In this document: positions 34,039 through 44,649 of the stretch, in pieces
Layout: every line of letters starts with the position of its first letter
Position numbering within the stretch: the first letter of the stretch is position 1
Source: Ligustrum vulgare
Lineage: Eukaryota; Streptophyta; Magnoliopsida; Lamiales; Oleaceae
Length of the DNA stretch: 64,000 bases
Reading direction: 5' to 3'
Assembly: GCA_963555705.1 (NCBI GenBank)
Contig: OY743171.1
Location: 22,927,852-22,991,851 of the forward strand
Position numbers and translations under genes: made by a program
The notes under the pieces: generated by a model
What the model was told of the DNA's origin: nothing
The model's database searches: none
Seen by the model: the letters and a program-made list of their open reading frames with translations, nothing else

Positions 34039-34443
34039 TTTTTGGTAAATGTGAGACACTTCCTTTACTTGAAGTCCTTATATTATTTTGCCATTATATA
34101 TAGATTCATGTTAAGATTTTGTTGGTATGTGGTCAAATTTTTGTTTAGTTGAAACAATATTAATGATGAATTTATTAACATAGAGAACTAACTGATTTAT
34201 TAACATTAAAATTAATGTAATTTGACAAATCAACCATTTTTTACATATAAAATATCACAAAATAAATATGTCAAAAAATTACGAAGTAAACGCATTTTTC
34301 AATTTTCTATTTTTGAAAACAGTTTTTCAAAATCATAAAGAAAACATATTTTCAACAATTTCAAAACAAACAACCAAAATCCAAAATTCAAAACAAAATC
34401 CAAAACTCAAAATCCAAAATCGAAACACAAAGAGAACGATCCC
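33177..34443. mobile_element. Harbinger-like (Tourist) MITE
   Basis: The left end GGCCCCATTCTCTTTACTG and the right end (reverse complement GGGATCGTTCTCTTTGTG) are inverted repeats that continue inward with CGATTTTTGG and CGATTTTGG. Flanking TTA on both sides (33174-33176, 34444-34446) is the 3-bp target duplication of the PIF/Harbinger class. The 5' LTR lacks the element, which confirms the insertion. No transposase. The interior is the minisatellite below. Confidence 0.8.
33405..34125 (+). repeat. Minisatellite of six units with ATT/ATTT spacers
   Basis: Six copies of a roughly 75-bp core (GTGAGACACTTCCTTTACTT..., TTATATTATTTTGCCATTAT..., CATGTTAAGATTTT) start at about 33412, 33521, 33656, 33784, 33899 and 34051. 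They are separated by T runs and (ATT)n or (ATTT)n tracts of varying length. The copies are close to identical, so expansion is younger than the MITE insertion or ongoing. Open frames across it are low-complexity and not genes. Confidence 0.88.
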
Positions 34444-34783
34444 TTATCCTTCCCCCCATTATCCTCTCTATACGTGTGTTATGCCAGCATTTTCTTTCTT
34501 TTTGAATCTAAAATTTTAACAGTTTCTTGAGGTCCACTTCCCCTATTTACCGTGAAACTCTCCACTACTTTGAAATGGATTAGTTGACTTATTCCCAGAA
34601 ACATCTGAATTTATCCCTATTTCCAAATTCCAACTGCTCTTCTACTTAAAAGTTTCTTCTTCTTTCCTTATTTTTCAAAGTTCGCTCTGCACCTATTTAC
34701 TTTCTTTGGCGAGCTACTTGGAAAATTTGTTAATCGGTGATTGTGGATTTCAACTGCACATGCATTTAACTCAACAATTTCTG

Positions 34784-35640
34784 AATTAATTTCAAGTGTA
34801 TTTCTAAGAAAATAATCATTAATCTTAATAAATATTGTTACATTAATTGATTCTTCTTTCTTCATACTCACAATTTCTTTATTCATATTATTACATTATT
34901 ATTTTAATAAAAATTACAGGTCGATCAATTGTTTAATAAAAATTATATGAATTAATTGTTAAAATCTGTAATATATTTTTTCATATTTTATTTATTTAAA
35001 TTTATAATAAAAAATAGAAAAATGAACAGAATCAGTAAATAAATAAATAAAAATGTGAAAATGATGAATAAATTGAAGAAATCTGATGTTTGTAAAATTA
35101 ACCCAACTAATTGGATTTTTCATAAAAATTCGTATATTTATTATTTATTTTAATTTGATGAGAAAAAACAAGAACTGAAATTAATCATTTATGACTAAAA
35201 TGAATTTAGTTAATTAATTGTATATAATATTTTCGGACTTAAATTATACAATTGAATTAGACATTATTGAGGAAAAATAAAAAATAAACTTTACCTTTAA
35301 TTTTTTATATAATTTTACGGACAATATATTTATAATTTGCTCTCACTTGTTAGATTGCATTAAACTTCTCACTGTGATCTTTAATTTGACATCTATATTA
35401 CATATCTTTCGATTTCAAAATAATACAATAATTATTAAAAAATAATAAAATAGAAAAAATAACATTTTGATGTTATTAATAGCATAGCACGGATGTCAAT
35501 GCAATTAATGACACATGTAAAATAATAATTGCTAAAATATTTAATATATACTTTTTTTAGCAAAAAATTTCTGAATTTGAATTTTTTTTTTGCGGGAAAC
35601 TATGTGTATTTTTATGACGGCTATTCTACTTTAATATATA
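34784..35640 (-). mobile_element. Helitron A (minus), 3' end lost
   Basis: About 860 bp closely related to 37725-38590 and 59600-60463 (shared blocks such as GATGTCAATGCAATTAATGA and TATTGTTACATTAATTGATT). Its right end, read on the minus strand, is TATATATTAAAGTAGAATAG, a Helitron 5' end with the first TC changed. The 3' hairpin is missing at the left, where the gypsy LTR is cut. Confidence 0.7.
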
Positions 35641-37365
35641 CTAGTATTTTCACCCGTGCGATGCATGAGAATATGTTTTTAATAGTGATTTCGATCAAAA
35701 TTTATGAAAATATGTTAATTATACAATCATATCAAATAAAAATATAGTACAATAATATTTTAATACAAAATATTATTGAATTCAAAACATTAAAAAAAAA
35801 TTCAAAATAGGAAATGCAACATATACAAAACTAATCAAAATTAGGAAATCATGATCTTTATAGGATTTTTCTTTTTTTATTTTTTAAATTATTTTTTTCT
35901 TTAAAATTATTTTTATTTATTATTTGTTTGTTAGTTGGACTTTCTTCTTCTAAATAAGTTATTTATCTTATTTTTTATAGGTTAAATTACTTTATTTTGA
36001 AATTTAATATACTATAATAAATAAAATTAACAACCATAAATCTACATTTGTTATGAATTAGTAATTATGAAATTAAATAATATTGTTACTATATTTTTTT
36101 GTATTTAATTTTATCTCCAAATGAGTAAATGTTGCGATGTTTGAAATAATTATTAATATTTTAATTAAAATCGATTCGACCCCCGGTTCATCCTGATTCA
36201 AAATAGTAAAAAATATATAATAAACTTTTACATTTGACTTTTGTGACGTCTTTACGGACAAAATGTTTATAGTTTGCTCTTACTTGTTATCTCGTATTAA
36301 ACTTTTCGTTAATTGTCATTGTATATGATGCAATCAAAGAATATAATAATGCAAAAAAAAAAAAAAAATTAGTTAATTTGATTTAGAACGTAATATATTT
36401 TAACTTTTGATGAAGTTTATTTTTTAATGTATTGCTTAAATATAATTTTATATTTTTATAAAATTTTTAATAGTATTTTTCAAATTAAAACATAGTCATT
36501 ATACAAAAAAATAAAAATAAAAATCAAGAATAAAATAAATGAACACCGTATTAAAAAAAAACATATATAATATATTTAATCAAGTATGAAATTATTCGAT
36601 TCGAAAGAAAATTATATTCAATCAAGTATAAGATTATTTGATTTGAAAGAAAATTTATGGAATAGTCATTTTTTTTTTTTTATATATAATCTAATTGGAA
36701 AACTTATAAAAAAATACATAATATAAGGAATGTTCTTAAGTTTTTTAAACTAAAACATTTTAAATTAGACTTATTATGTTTTTTGATGTAATATTTCCAC
36801 TTTTTTCACAAAAAATGAGGCATCTCTGTTTGACAATTAAAAACACATTTGTTTTTTCTCAAGAAAAATAAAAAATAAAATTTCAAATTGTCATATTTTG
36901 GAATTGGAATGAAGCATCTTTGTTTGACAAAATGTTTTCAAGCAACACATTTTTATACTACTTTTTAATCACACATATTTTTTCTTTCCACTTTTCAACC
37001 ACTATTTTTTACCTTGAAAACATCACATTCCTTTTTTTTAAAAAAAAAATAAATAACTACCATAATTTTTAATATAATTTACAAGTGCTCAAAAATTTTA
37101 TTTTATTTTTTGAAAACAAATTTATGTAGTGCTCAAAAGTGTAATTCAAATTTGCAATCATTACACTTTGAAATTTAGATTGTTCAACTATTACACTTTG
37201 AAATTGTTCCAATTCCCATTGCCCTTTGATGAATTTTTTTTTTATATAATTCTCTTTTATTTTTATTTTTTTTTGCAAAAACTTTCCAAATTTATTAAGT
37301 AATTTCGGCGGGAAAGCGTGTGTGTATTTTTGGTGACAACTACTTTATTTTTATATATAGATAGA
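35641..37365 (-). mobile_element. Helitron X (minus), non-autonomous
   Basis: The 3' end (minus) reads CATGCATCGCACGGGTGAAA then TACTAG at 35641. The 5' end is TCTATCTATATATAAAA at 37365. It is 1.73 kb with no helicase or Rep motif and a very AT-rich interior. Its body shares blocks with the Helitron-like DNA at 41640-41760 (ACAATCATATCAAATAAAAA). It abuts Helitron Y without a spacer base. Confidence 0.75.
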
Positions 37366-38590
37366 CTAGTATCACACCCGTGTGTTGCACGAAAGAATAA
37401 TATGAAATGATTTTACTGTAAATATAATTACAAAATAGGAAAAAAATTTGAACGCATAATTTATTTCGATTAATGATACAAACTGTCAACAAATACTCAA
37501 AATAGAACTAAATTATCATTAACGTTCAATAAATGAAAATTTCTTTTTTTAAAAAACTTTTGAACTACAAAATTAAGCGCGTACATTACACGTGCAAAAC
37601 TCAACTAACATATTCTCCATAAGATCGATCATTTTTTCATAAATTGTTCTTCATAATATTCTCCCCAAAAAGAGGTGTAATATAGACTTTTTTGGTATAA
37701 TTTGATTTTTTAAGCATTAATTATTAATTTCAAGTATTTTTCTAAAAAAAATAATCATTAATTTTAATAAATATTGTTACATTAATAGATTGTTCTTTCT
37801 TCTGACAATTTCTTTATTCATATTGTTACATTATTATTTTAATAAAAATTACTGATCGGTCAATTGTTTAATAGAAATAATATGAACCAATTGTTAAAAT
37901 TTGTAATATATTTTTGTATATTTTAGTTATTTAAATTTATAATGAAAAATAGAAAAATGACCAAAAACAGTAAATAAATAAAAATAATGTGAAAATGATG
38001 AATGAATTGAAGAAATCTTAAGTTTATAAAATTAACCTAACTTAATTGAATTTGACTTAAAAATTCGTATAATTGTTATTTATTTTAATTTGATGAGAAA
38101 AAATCAAAACTGAAATTAATCATTTACGACTAAAATGAATTTAGTGAACTAATTAAAGATAATATTATAGGACTTAAATGGTATTATTTAAAATGAATTA
38201 GATATTGAGGGAAAATGAAACTTTACCTTTAATTTTTGATATGATTTTACGGGCAATATATTTACAATTTGCTTTCACTTGTTAACTTGCATAAAACTTC
38301 TGGTCACTGTGATCTTTAATTTGATATCATATTACATATTTTTTGATTGAAAAATAATACAATAATTATTAAAAAAATAATAATAATAAAATAGAAAAAA
38401 AAATAACATTTTTATGTTATTAATAGCATAGCACAGATGTCAATGTAATTAATGACACGTGTAAAATAATAATTGCTAAAATATTTAATATACTTTTTTT
38501 AGCAAAAAAATTCCAAATTTAGAAAGTGATTTTGACGAAAAATTATGTGTGTATTTTGGTGACGACTATTCTACTTTTATATATACAAGA
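37366..38590 (-). mobile_element. Helitron Y (minus), non-autonomous
   Basis: 1,225 bp. The 3' end is the hairpin CGTGCAACACACG followed by GGTGTGATACTAG (CTAG at 37366-37369); the 5' end is TCTTGTATATATAAAAG at 38590 with host A next to it. The body aligns over its length with Helitron Z (59290-60463). No coding capacity. It was inserted exactly at the 5' end of Helitron X. Confidence 0.82.
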
Positions 38591-38700
38591 TTGGAGACCG
38601 TGTATAAATAAGCATATATGCCGTATTATGTGATAGGTACTAAATTTGTTGTAGATTAAGATATGTAGATTAAGATACATACATCGGTTAAGAATTTTAC

Positions 38701-38826
38701 AAGGTACAAAACTGAAAGTCGCGTTTGACATATTAGTAAATCAATTCTCTTAACTCTTAATTTTAGAAGGTACAAAACTGAAAGTCACGTTTGATATATT
38801 AGTAAATCAATTCTCTTAACTTAGTT
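38701..38826. repeat. 66-bp tandem duplication
   Basis: The copies start at 38701 and 38767 and share AAGGTACAAAACTGAAAGTC and ATATTAGTAAATCAATTCTC. Confidence 0.85.
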
Positions 38827-39539
38827 AGGTTTTGAGAATCAAATACCTGATTTCACTTATAATATTTTCGGTTAACTTATTGAATTAAATTATTCTCCAA
38901 TGTTGTGAGCCTTGACATAATGGTCTTAGACTCTTAGGGCACCTTCGATATGCCATAAAAATAAAAAATATTCTTTTCATGGCTACACGTACATCTTATT
39001 CTACCACTTGAAAAGTTCCAATATTTATTACGATGAGAGCCATGGATGAATTCACTTATAGCGCAAAAAAGGTGGAAGCTTTAATAAATTAATACTGCAA
39101 AACACAGTAATAATTAAATAATTGCCTCAAATGCAAAGAAGTCAACTATTTTGGGTTTGTCCCAACTCCTCAAAAATCTACTCGAGTATTCAATATGTCA
39201 TTAAATAATTCACCCACAGCTAATATCTATTAAATAATTCACCCACAGCTACTATCTATTAAATGCTTATGAAAATTGAAAATAGAAAGAAGATAAACTA
39301 ATTTATATAATTATAAAAAAATTAAGTAATAAATGATTAATACTCGAATAACGTAAATTAAACAATTATACAAAATTGTTAAAAAAAAAAAAAGTGCAAT
39401 TTGGGACAGATTGAAGCAGAAGAACAAGTATAATTATAAACGAAAGAAGCATTTAAGTAATAATTGATTACTTGATAAGAGTAAATCATACAATAATACG
39501 AACTTTTAAAATAATTAAATACAATTTTGTAAGAGTGAA

Positions 39540-39542
<3 letters not shown>

Positions 39543-39576
<34 letters not shown>
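39543..39576. repeat. (TA)n microsatellite
   Basis: About 17 AT dinucleotides just left of the hAT MITE. Confidence 0.95.
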
Positions 39577-39579
<3 letters not shown>

Positions 39580-39586
39580 TTCAGTC

Positions 39587-40331
39587 TAGGGGTGGACAAA
39601 AAAATTGAAAACGAGAGAATCGAACTGAAAAAACCGAAATCGGTCGGTTCTTTAGGAAAAAATGAGAATCGAAATCGAACCGAACTCGAAAAATGGAGAA
39701 CCGAAAAATCAATCGGTTCCTATTTGAAAACCGAAAATCGAACATTCTTAATTTAAATTAAATCCACATAACAATTTCTGTATTGCTTTACATGATAATT
39801 GTTGAATTTTTTAACAAAAGAACAGAACAAAGAACCTGAAAATAACTGAACACGATCGAATGATATGTATCCTAACATTTCAGTTCACTAATACTTTAGA
39901 CAACGTTTACTACCATTAACACTTAATTTTTTTTTTCTTGTAGAAGGAGTTGATAATGTAAAGAACTCGTGAATTTTGATGTTTAAAAAGCTTTATTGAT
40001 ATATTTTGAAGATATATTTCGATTTAAATTTTGTTATATGATTATTTGATTGTTTCCTTTCCTTCAATTTGGAGTTTAAGTTTAATAAGTCTTATTGATA
40101 TGTTTTGGATGCTCTATTTGGCTCTTTTTAGCTTCAGTTTTTGCAAATAATTAGATTTTTTTTCGTGTTTGCATCAATTTTAATTTTTTTAATAGGAACC
40201 GAACAAGAACGAAAAAATAACCGATAACCGAACCGAAACTGAAATTGTTCGGTTCTTGTTATTAAAGGAACCGAACCGAGAGTTTTGGTTTCGTTTCGAT
40301 TCCTTCAATAACCGAACTGAACCGACCCCTA
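39587..40331. mobile_element. hAT-type MITE (745 bp)
   Basis: Begins TAGGGGTGGACAAAAAAATT and ends CTGAACCGACCCCTA, so the termini are inverted. The flanks GTTCAGTC (39579-39586) and GTTCAGCC (40332-40339) match 7 of 8, the hAT target size. The subterminal regions are full of CCGAACCGA and CGGTTCGGTT motifs. No transposase. Confidence 0.88.
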
Positions 40332-40339
40332 GTTCAGCC

Positions 40340-41311
40340 TACTCATCCCAGTAAAATCTCAAACAAGCAATTCGATCTGAGTACATAAAACTAAAAAAAT
40401 AAGTACATGTGATTTTAAATGAGTCACTATTTTGCCGGATATGTCCAACAAATATGAATTTAATAACCAACATATAAAAACTTGAGTTACTCTTAGCAAG
40501 ATTGACATTTTAAGATGAAATTACAAATCTTAATAACTACTCAGTTTATATGTAAGGAATTATCAATACTCATACTAACAAATAAATAAATATAGGTTGG
40601 GTCTGATGAAGAACCTAGGCTCAACTAATAATGATTAAGGATATCTACTTGAACACGGCAGTAATTTCTTGCCTTGTCGATTGGCAGATCGGGTTAGGGA
40701 TGAGGCCAGAGACTAAATGATCACATAACGACAATCCATCATGTTGGAGATTTTTGGATATTTGAGTTCCAATTACACTGATTGCCCAAACACGAGGAGC
40801 CGAACCCGGCCCCATTCATTTGTGTATTTTGGGGAAAAGCTAAATTTTAAAATAAAAATCTAGTTAAAAAAAAAAAGAACTATATATATATATAACGGGG
40901 CAGATGAGTTCCCCGTCCCAAACCCATCCCACCTTGATTTAAGTGGGGGCACATGACGAAAAATCCATGATGGTGCAAGGCACGTAAGTATCGTCCTACC
41001 CATTGTCATCCCTTAGGTAATAAATATTTGCATTGACTCTCACTACCACAAAACAAATAGCAACTTTGTTATACTCACAATGAGTATCACAATGAGGATG
41101 ACAATTAGTCTACGTGGCACAATCTTTCTTTTCACACATCATATTATCTTTTAAATCAACAACAACAATACTTTCACATCACCATATTGTCACTTTTATT
41201 ATCAAAATAATTGTGCAAGTAGATTAATTCAACTAATAGATTGGTGACCACTTATCTAAAATAATAGATTGGTGTCAAGTTGCGACATCATTTGAAGGTT
41301 TGGGATCAAGG
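40340..41311. other. Intergenic stretch, no gene recognised
   Basis: Unassigned. Near 40870-41030 a GGGGCAGATGAGTTCCCCGT stretch resembles the ends of small DNA transposons but has no clear partner. The last 200 bp probably are the promoter region of the MLP-like exon. Confidence 0.4.
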
Positions 41312-41319
41312 TATAAAAA
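41312..41319 (+). promoter_or_regulatory. TATA box upstream of the MLP-like exon
   Basis: TATAAAAA, 75 bp before the ATG at 41394, a typical plant spacing with a short leader. Confidence 0.55.
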
Positions 41320-41393
41320 TTGGGCACTATCTAATGAGTTGAAGAATTGAGTTTTTGTAACTTGTAAGTGCATCTATCCATATTTTCAAAGAT

Positions 41394-41578
41394 ATGGGGC
41401 TAATTGGTAAGTTGATTTCCCAAATAGAGTTCAAGCATGGAGGAGATGTAATTCCTGAACTCATAAAAGACAAACCACATCACATAACCAACAAAATACC
41501 TGACTTATTACATGGTTCTGATGTCCATGAAGGGGAATTTGGAAAGGTTGGCTCCAAAATTTGCTGGACATACACTCT
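41394..41578 (+). pseudogene. Major latex protein-like (Bet v 1 family), first exon only
   Basis: Starts MGLIGKLISQIEFKHGGDV and continues to HEGEFGKVGSKICWTYT, the typical N-terminal 60 residues of MLP-like proteins, small ligand-binding proteins of the Bet v 1 fold. The family's first intron normally falls just after this point. Here the sequence changes to Helitron-like CTCGTGCGATGTACGG, and no second exon is visible downstream, so the gene is truncated. The exon itself has no stop and has a TATA box upstream. It could be a disrupted host gene or a captured fragment. Confidence 0.82.
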
Positions 41579-43410
41579 CCTCGTGCGATGTACGGAATAT
41601 GTCTACTCGTGCGATGTACGGAATATATAATTTTTAAATAATAATTTTGAAAATATCTCGATAATACAATCATATCAAATAAAAAATATAATTCAAATAA
41701 AATTTCAATATAAAATGTTATTAAATTCGAAACTTTAAAAAAGACAAACTAATAAAAAAAAAGCTACATTTACACTAAGTATACCGCGCTACTCAAAATT
41801 TGGCACTTACTTAAATTTTTATATAAAGTTTTTTTTGACTTTTAATTACTTTTTTCTCTGAAAATTTGTCTACCTCGTCACCTATTTCCCTTTTAATATG
41901 TTATAGTTTTTGAATAACTATATTTTTTAATTTGGTGCTTACATATAATTTATTTGAAATCCAATATATTAATTCATATATTTTATTTTTTCTTATTTTT
42001 TAAACATGCCACTTTTTATCAAAATGATGGAACGATTATGCCTCCGTTTAGTAATATTATTTGGTTTATAAACTTGTTTGTTTATAATTTTGAGGTAAAA
42101 AAATAGTGGCTGAAAAATTTGAGAAAAAGTATTTGTGGTTAAAAAGTTTATAGAAAATAATTAATTATTTTTGTAACACGCGCATTGAAGAGACTACTCA
42201 TTTATTGACATATTAGGAAGAAAAATTCAATGATTTTATTTATTTATTTTCAAAATATATTAATTCAATTTTTTATTTCTAACTTAACAAACTTATATAG
42301 CATATATTTATTTATTTTAAAATATATTAATTCAAACATTTCATTTTCAATATAACATATTTACATAGATATGATATGACATTTATTTATGTTCTAACAT
42401 ATTAATTCAATTTTTTTCATTTCCTACATAACACATGTATTGAATTTGAAGCTTTAAAAAAGATAAAACTAATCAAAATAAAAAATTTTGCATGTACACT
42501 CAGTGTACCGCACCACTCAAAGTTTAGCACTTAATTAAATTTTTTTATATAAATTTCTTTTGACTTTTATTTTCGTTTTTCTTTAAAAATTTGCACACCT
42601 TATCACCTATTTTTCCTTTAATATGTTATAATTTTTAATTAATTTTATTTTTTAATATGTTGCTTACATATATTTTATTAGAAATCAAATATATTAATTA
42701 ATATATTTTATTTTTCCTTATTTTTTAAACATACCAAGTTTTGTCAAAATGATGAAATGATTACATTTTCTGCCAATTTATCATTGGTGGTAAAATGTTG
42801 ATAGTAAATAATTAATTATTTTTGTAATATGCTCATTGAAGAACCTACTTATTTATTGATATATTAGGAAATAAAATTTCAATAATTTAATTTATTTATT
42901 TTCAAAATATATTGATTCAAAATCTTCATTTCTAACTTAACAAATTTATATAACATGGATTTTTTATTTTCAAATATATTAATCCAAAATTTTCATTTTC
43001 AATTTAACACATTTACATAGATATGACATTTATTTATATTCAAATATATTAATACAATTTTTTTCATTTCACACATAATACATTTACATAAATATCACAT
43101 TTATTTATGTTCAAATATATTAATCCAATTTTTTCATTTCCTACATAACACATTTACATAGATATCACATTATTTATGTTCAAATATATTAATCTAATTT
43201 TTTTATTTTCAATGTAATACATTTACACATAGTATATTTATTACAAATCTTACTAAATATGTAATAAATCATAATTTTTCCTACAAAAATATTTATCTTT
43301 TATTTATTTATTTATTTATTTATTTATACAAAAAGGTAGAAATGAGGAGAGATGGTCATTAAATGCAATTTTCTCTCCAAAATGATTCTCTCTCTCCCCA
43401 CTTCTACTTT

Positions 43411-43461
<51 letters not shown>

Positions 43462-43469
43462 GATTAGTA
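41579..43469. mobile_element. Helitron-derived AT-rich DNA, degenerate
   Basis: Two copies of CTCGTGCGATGTACGGAATA (about 41580 and 41606) resemble reversed Helitron 3' hairpins without a clear CTAG. The following DNA shares blocks with Helitron X, then has internal repeats: 41780-42420 and 42490-43080 are diverged duplicates (for example CTCAAAATTTGGCACTTA and CTCAAAGTTTAGCACTTA). A MITE-like segment related to 17088-17256 lies near 42045-42160. No gene seen. Confidence 0.5.
43412..43461. repeat. (TAA)n microsatellite
   Basis: About 16 repeats of TAA next to a Helitron 3' end. Confidence 0.95.
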
Positions 43470-43921
43470 CTAGTACTAGTACTAGTATTCGCATCCGTGC
43501 ATTGCATGAAACAAAAAAAAATTGAAAATATTAAATATTCAAAAACTAAATAAATAAATGACCAACGTTTCAATTTTAGATGGATAATAATCATCATTCG
43601 ATTCCTAAAAATACTGAATTTAAAATAAATTGACCAAAACGTATAAGAATTATATTTTGTAAAATATGTATGGATATTTAAAAATAAAATAAAATTTGTA
43701 TGAATATTTGTAAAATTTTATGAATATGATAAAAATTAAAGTATGATAAAAACAATAAATAAAACAAAAAATATATAAAAAACAAACCTCTATACTTCTT
43801 TCCAGTAACAGAACGACGACTGAGTTTAGATTATTATTTGTTAAATACCCATTCATTTTTTCTTTATACTCAGTCCACAACGTCACATATAAAGGATTTA
43901 TTCTATATTAAGAATGATCAC
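43470..43921 (-). mobile_element. Helitron W 3' end with triplicated CTAGTA
   Basis: Minus strand CATGCAATGCACGGATGCGA, then TACTAGTACTAGTACTAG. CTAG occurs at 43470, 43476 and 43482. The body extends right and is cut by the SIRE-like copia at 43922. Confidence 0.55.
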
Positions 43922-44649
43922 TGAAAATTTAAAGTTATCTAAATTTTATAAACAGACTGTCACAGACAAGTCTGGACAGTAACCAGTTAACAGTAAATTG
44001 TTAAGTGTTGTTTAGCGCTGCACCAGATGAATCTTGCTAAGGCAGATTCGTCTGGATTGTAAAACGTAAACAATCAAAATAAATTGTGCGGAATTATAAA
44101 TGGACAAGAACACATTAATTTGAGCTTAACGTGGGAAAAACCCTAACAGGAAAAATCCATGGTTCGCATCTTGCGAACAAAAACAAATCACTATATAAGG
44201 ATCAATCTAAACTACAGGATAAATCTACGCATAGACTTTATCAAACATCCAAGAAATAGATCACTCCCTAATCCTTATGTGGCATGTAATGCGAGATGGC
44301 GTCCCACCACTCTTCAGTAGTTTTCTTTGATTCTGCAACACTTTTCAGCAACATGAACTCCCGTTCGATCTTGATCCAAACCTCCCGTTTGATCTTCACG
44401 CTGAAATTCTTTCCTTCTCTAAGTGATTGAATCCTCCTCTCGGAGTATTGAAGTCACAACACAATTGAAGCTTTTTATATTTGTGCACACACGAAAATTA
44501 GTTTCTTGACTTCTTAAACAAGGTGGACGTGTATTTGAGAAGCTCCACACGAATTTTGTATCTTTTCACGTCACAAGAAAAACATCATGTTTTTCTTCTC
44601 TTTATAGTGCAATTAGGTTTCTTGATTCCCAAGTTTTATTATTGCACAA

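Larger units (their letters stand above)
23371..34783 (+). mobile_element. Ty3/gypsy chromovirus (Tekay/Del-like), nested and truncated
   Basis: 5' LTR 23371-27918 (about 2.0 kb once two insertions are removed), primer-binding site, gag, protease, RT, RNase H, integrase with a chromodomain-like tail, polypurine tract, and 3' LTR from 32648, which breaks off near 34783 against Helitron sequence. LTR ends are TGTAGYGA...GCGTTACA. Many stops, several of them TGG to TAG/TGA. The order and the C-terminal chromodomain place it among chromoviruses; the Tekay/Del assignment is inferred. Confidence 0.9.
32648..34783 (+). repeat. 3' LTR of the gypsy, truncated
   Basis: 32648-33176 aligns with 23371-23908 and 34447-34783 aligns with 25264-25600. 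The remaining 1.1 kb of the LTR, including the GCGTTACA end, is absent; Helitron-like DNA follows from about 34784. Confidence 0.85.
38591..39578. other. Unassigned AT-rich stretch with short duplications
   Basis: No gene seen. A 66-bp tandem duplication lies at 38701-38826 (AAGGTACAAAACTGAAAGTC in both), and a 32-bp repeat near 39208-39265 (AATAATTCACCCACAGCTA). Confidence 0.5.

Noticed and set aside
33405..34125. Regularly spaced repeats resembling a CRISPR array
   Set aside because: The variable spacers are ATT/ATTT microsatellites, the host is a plant, and the array lies inside MITE ends; it is a minisatellite.
36073..37278. Short frames in 35.6-37.4 kb as Helitron genes
   Set aside because: AT-rich chance frames without Rep or helicase motifs.
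43316..43597. Minus-strand frame with a poly-Tyr run
   Set aside because: Translation of the (TAA)n microsatellite; not a gene.
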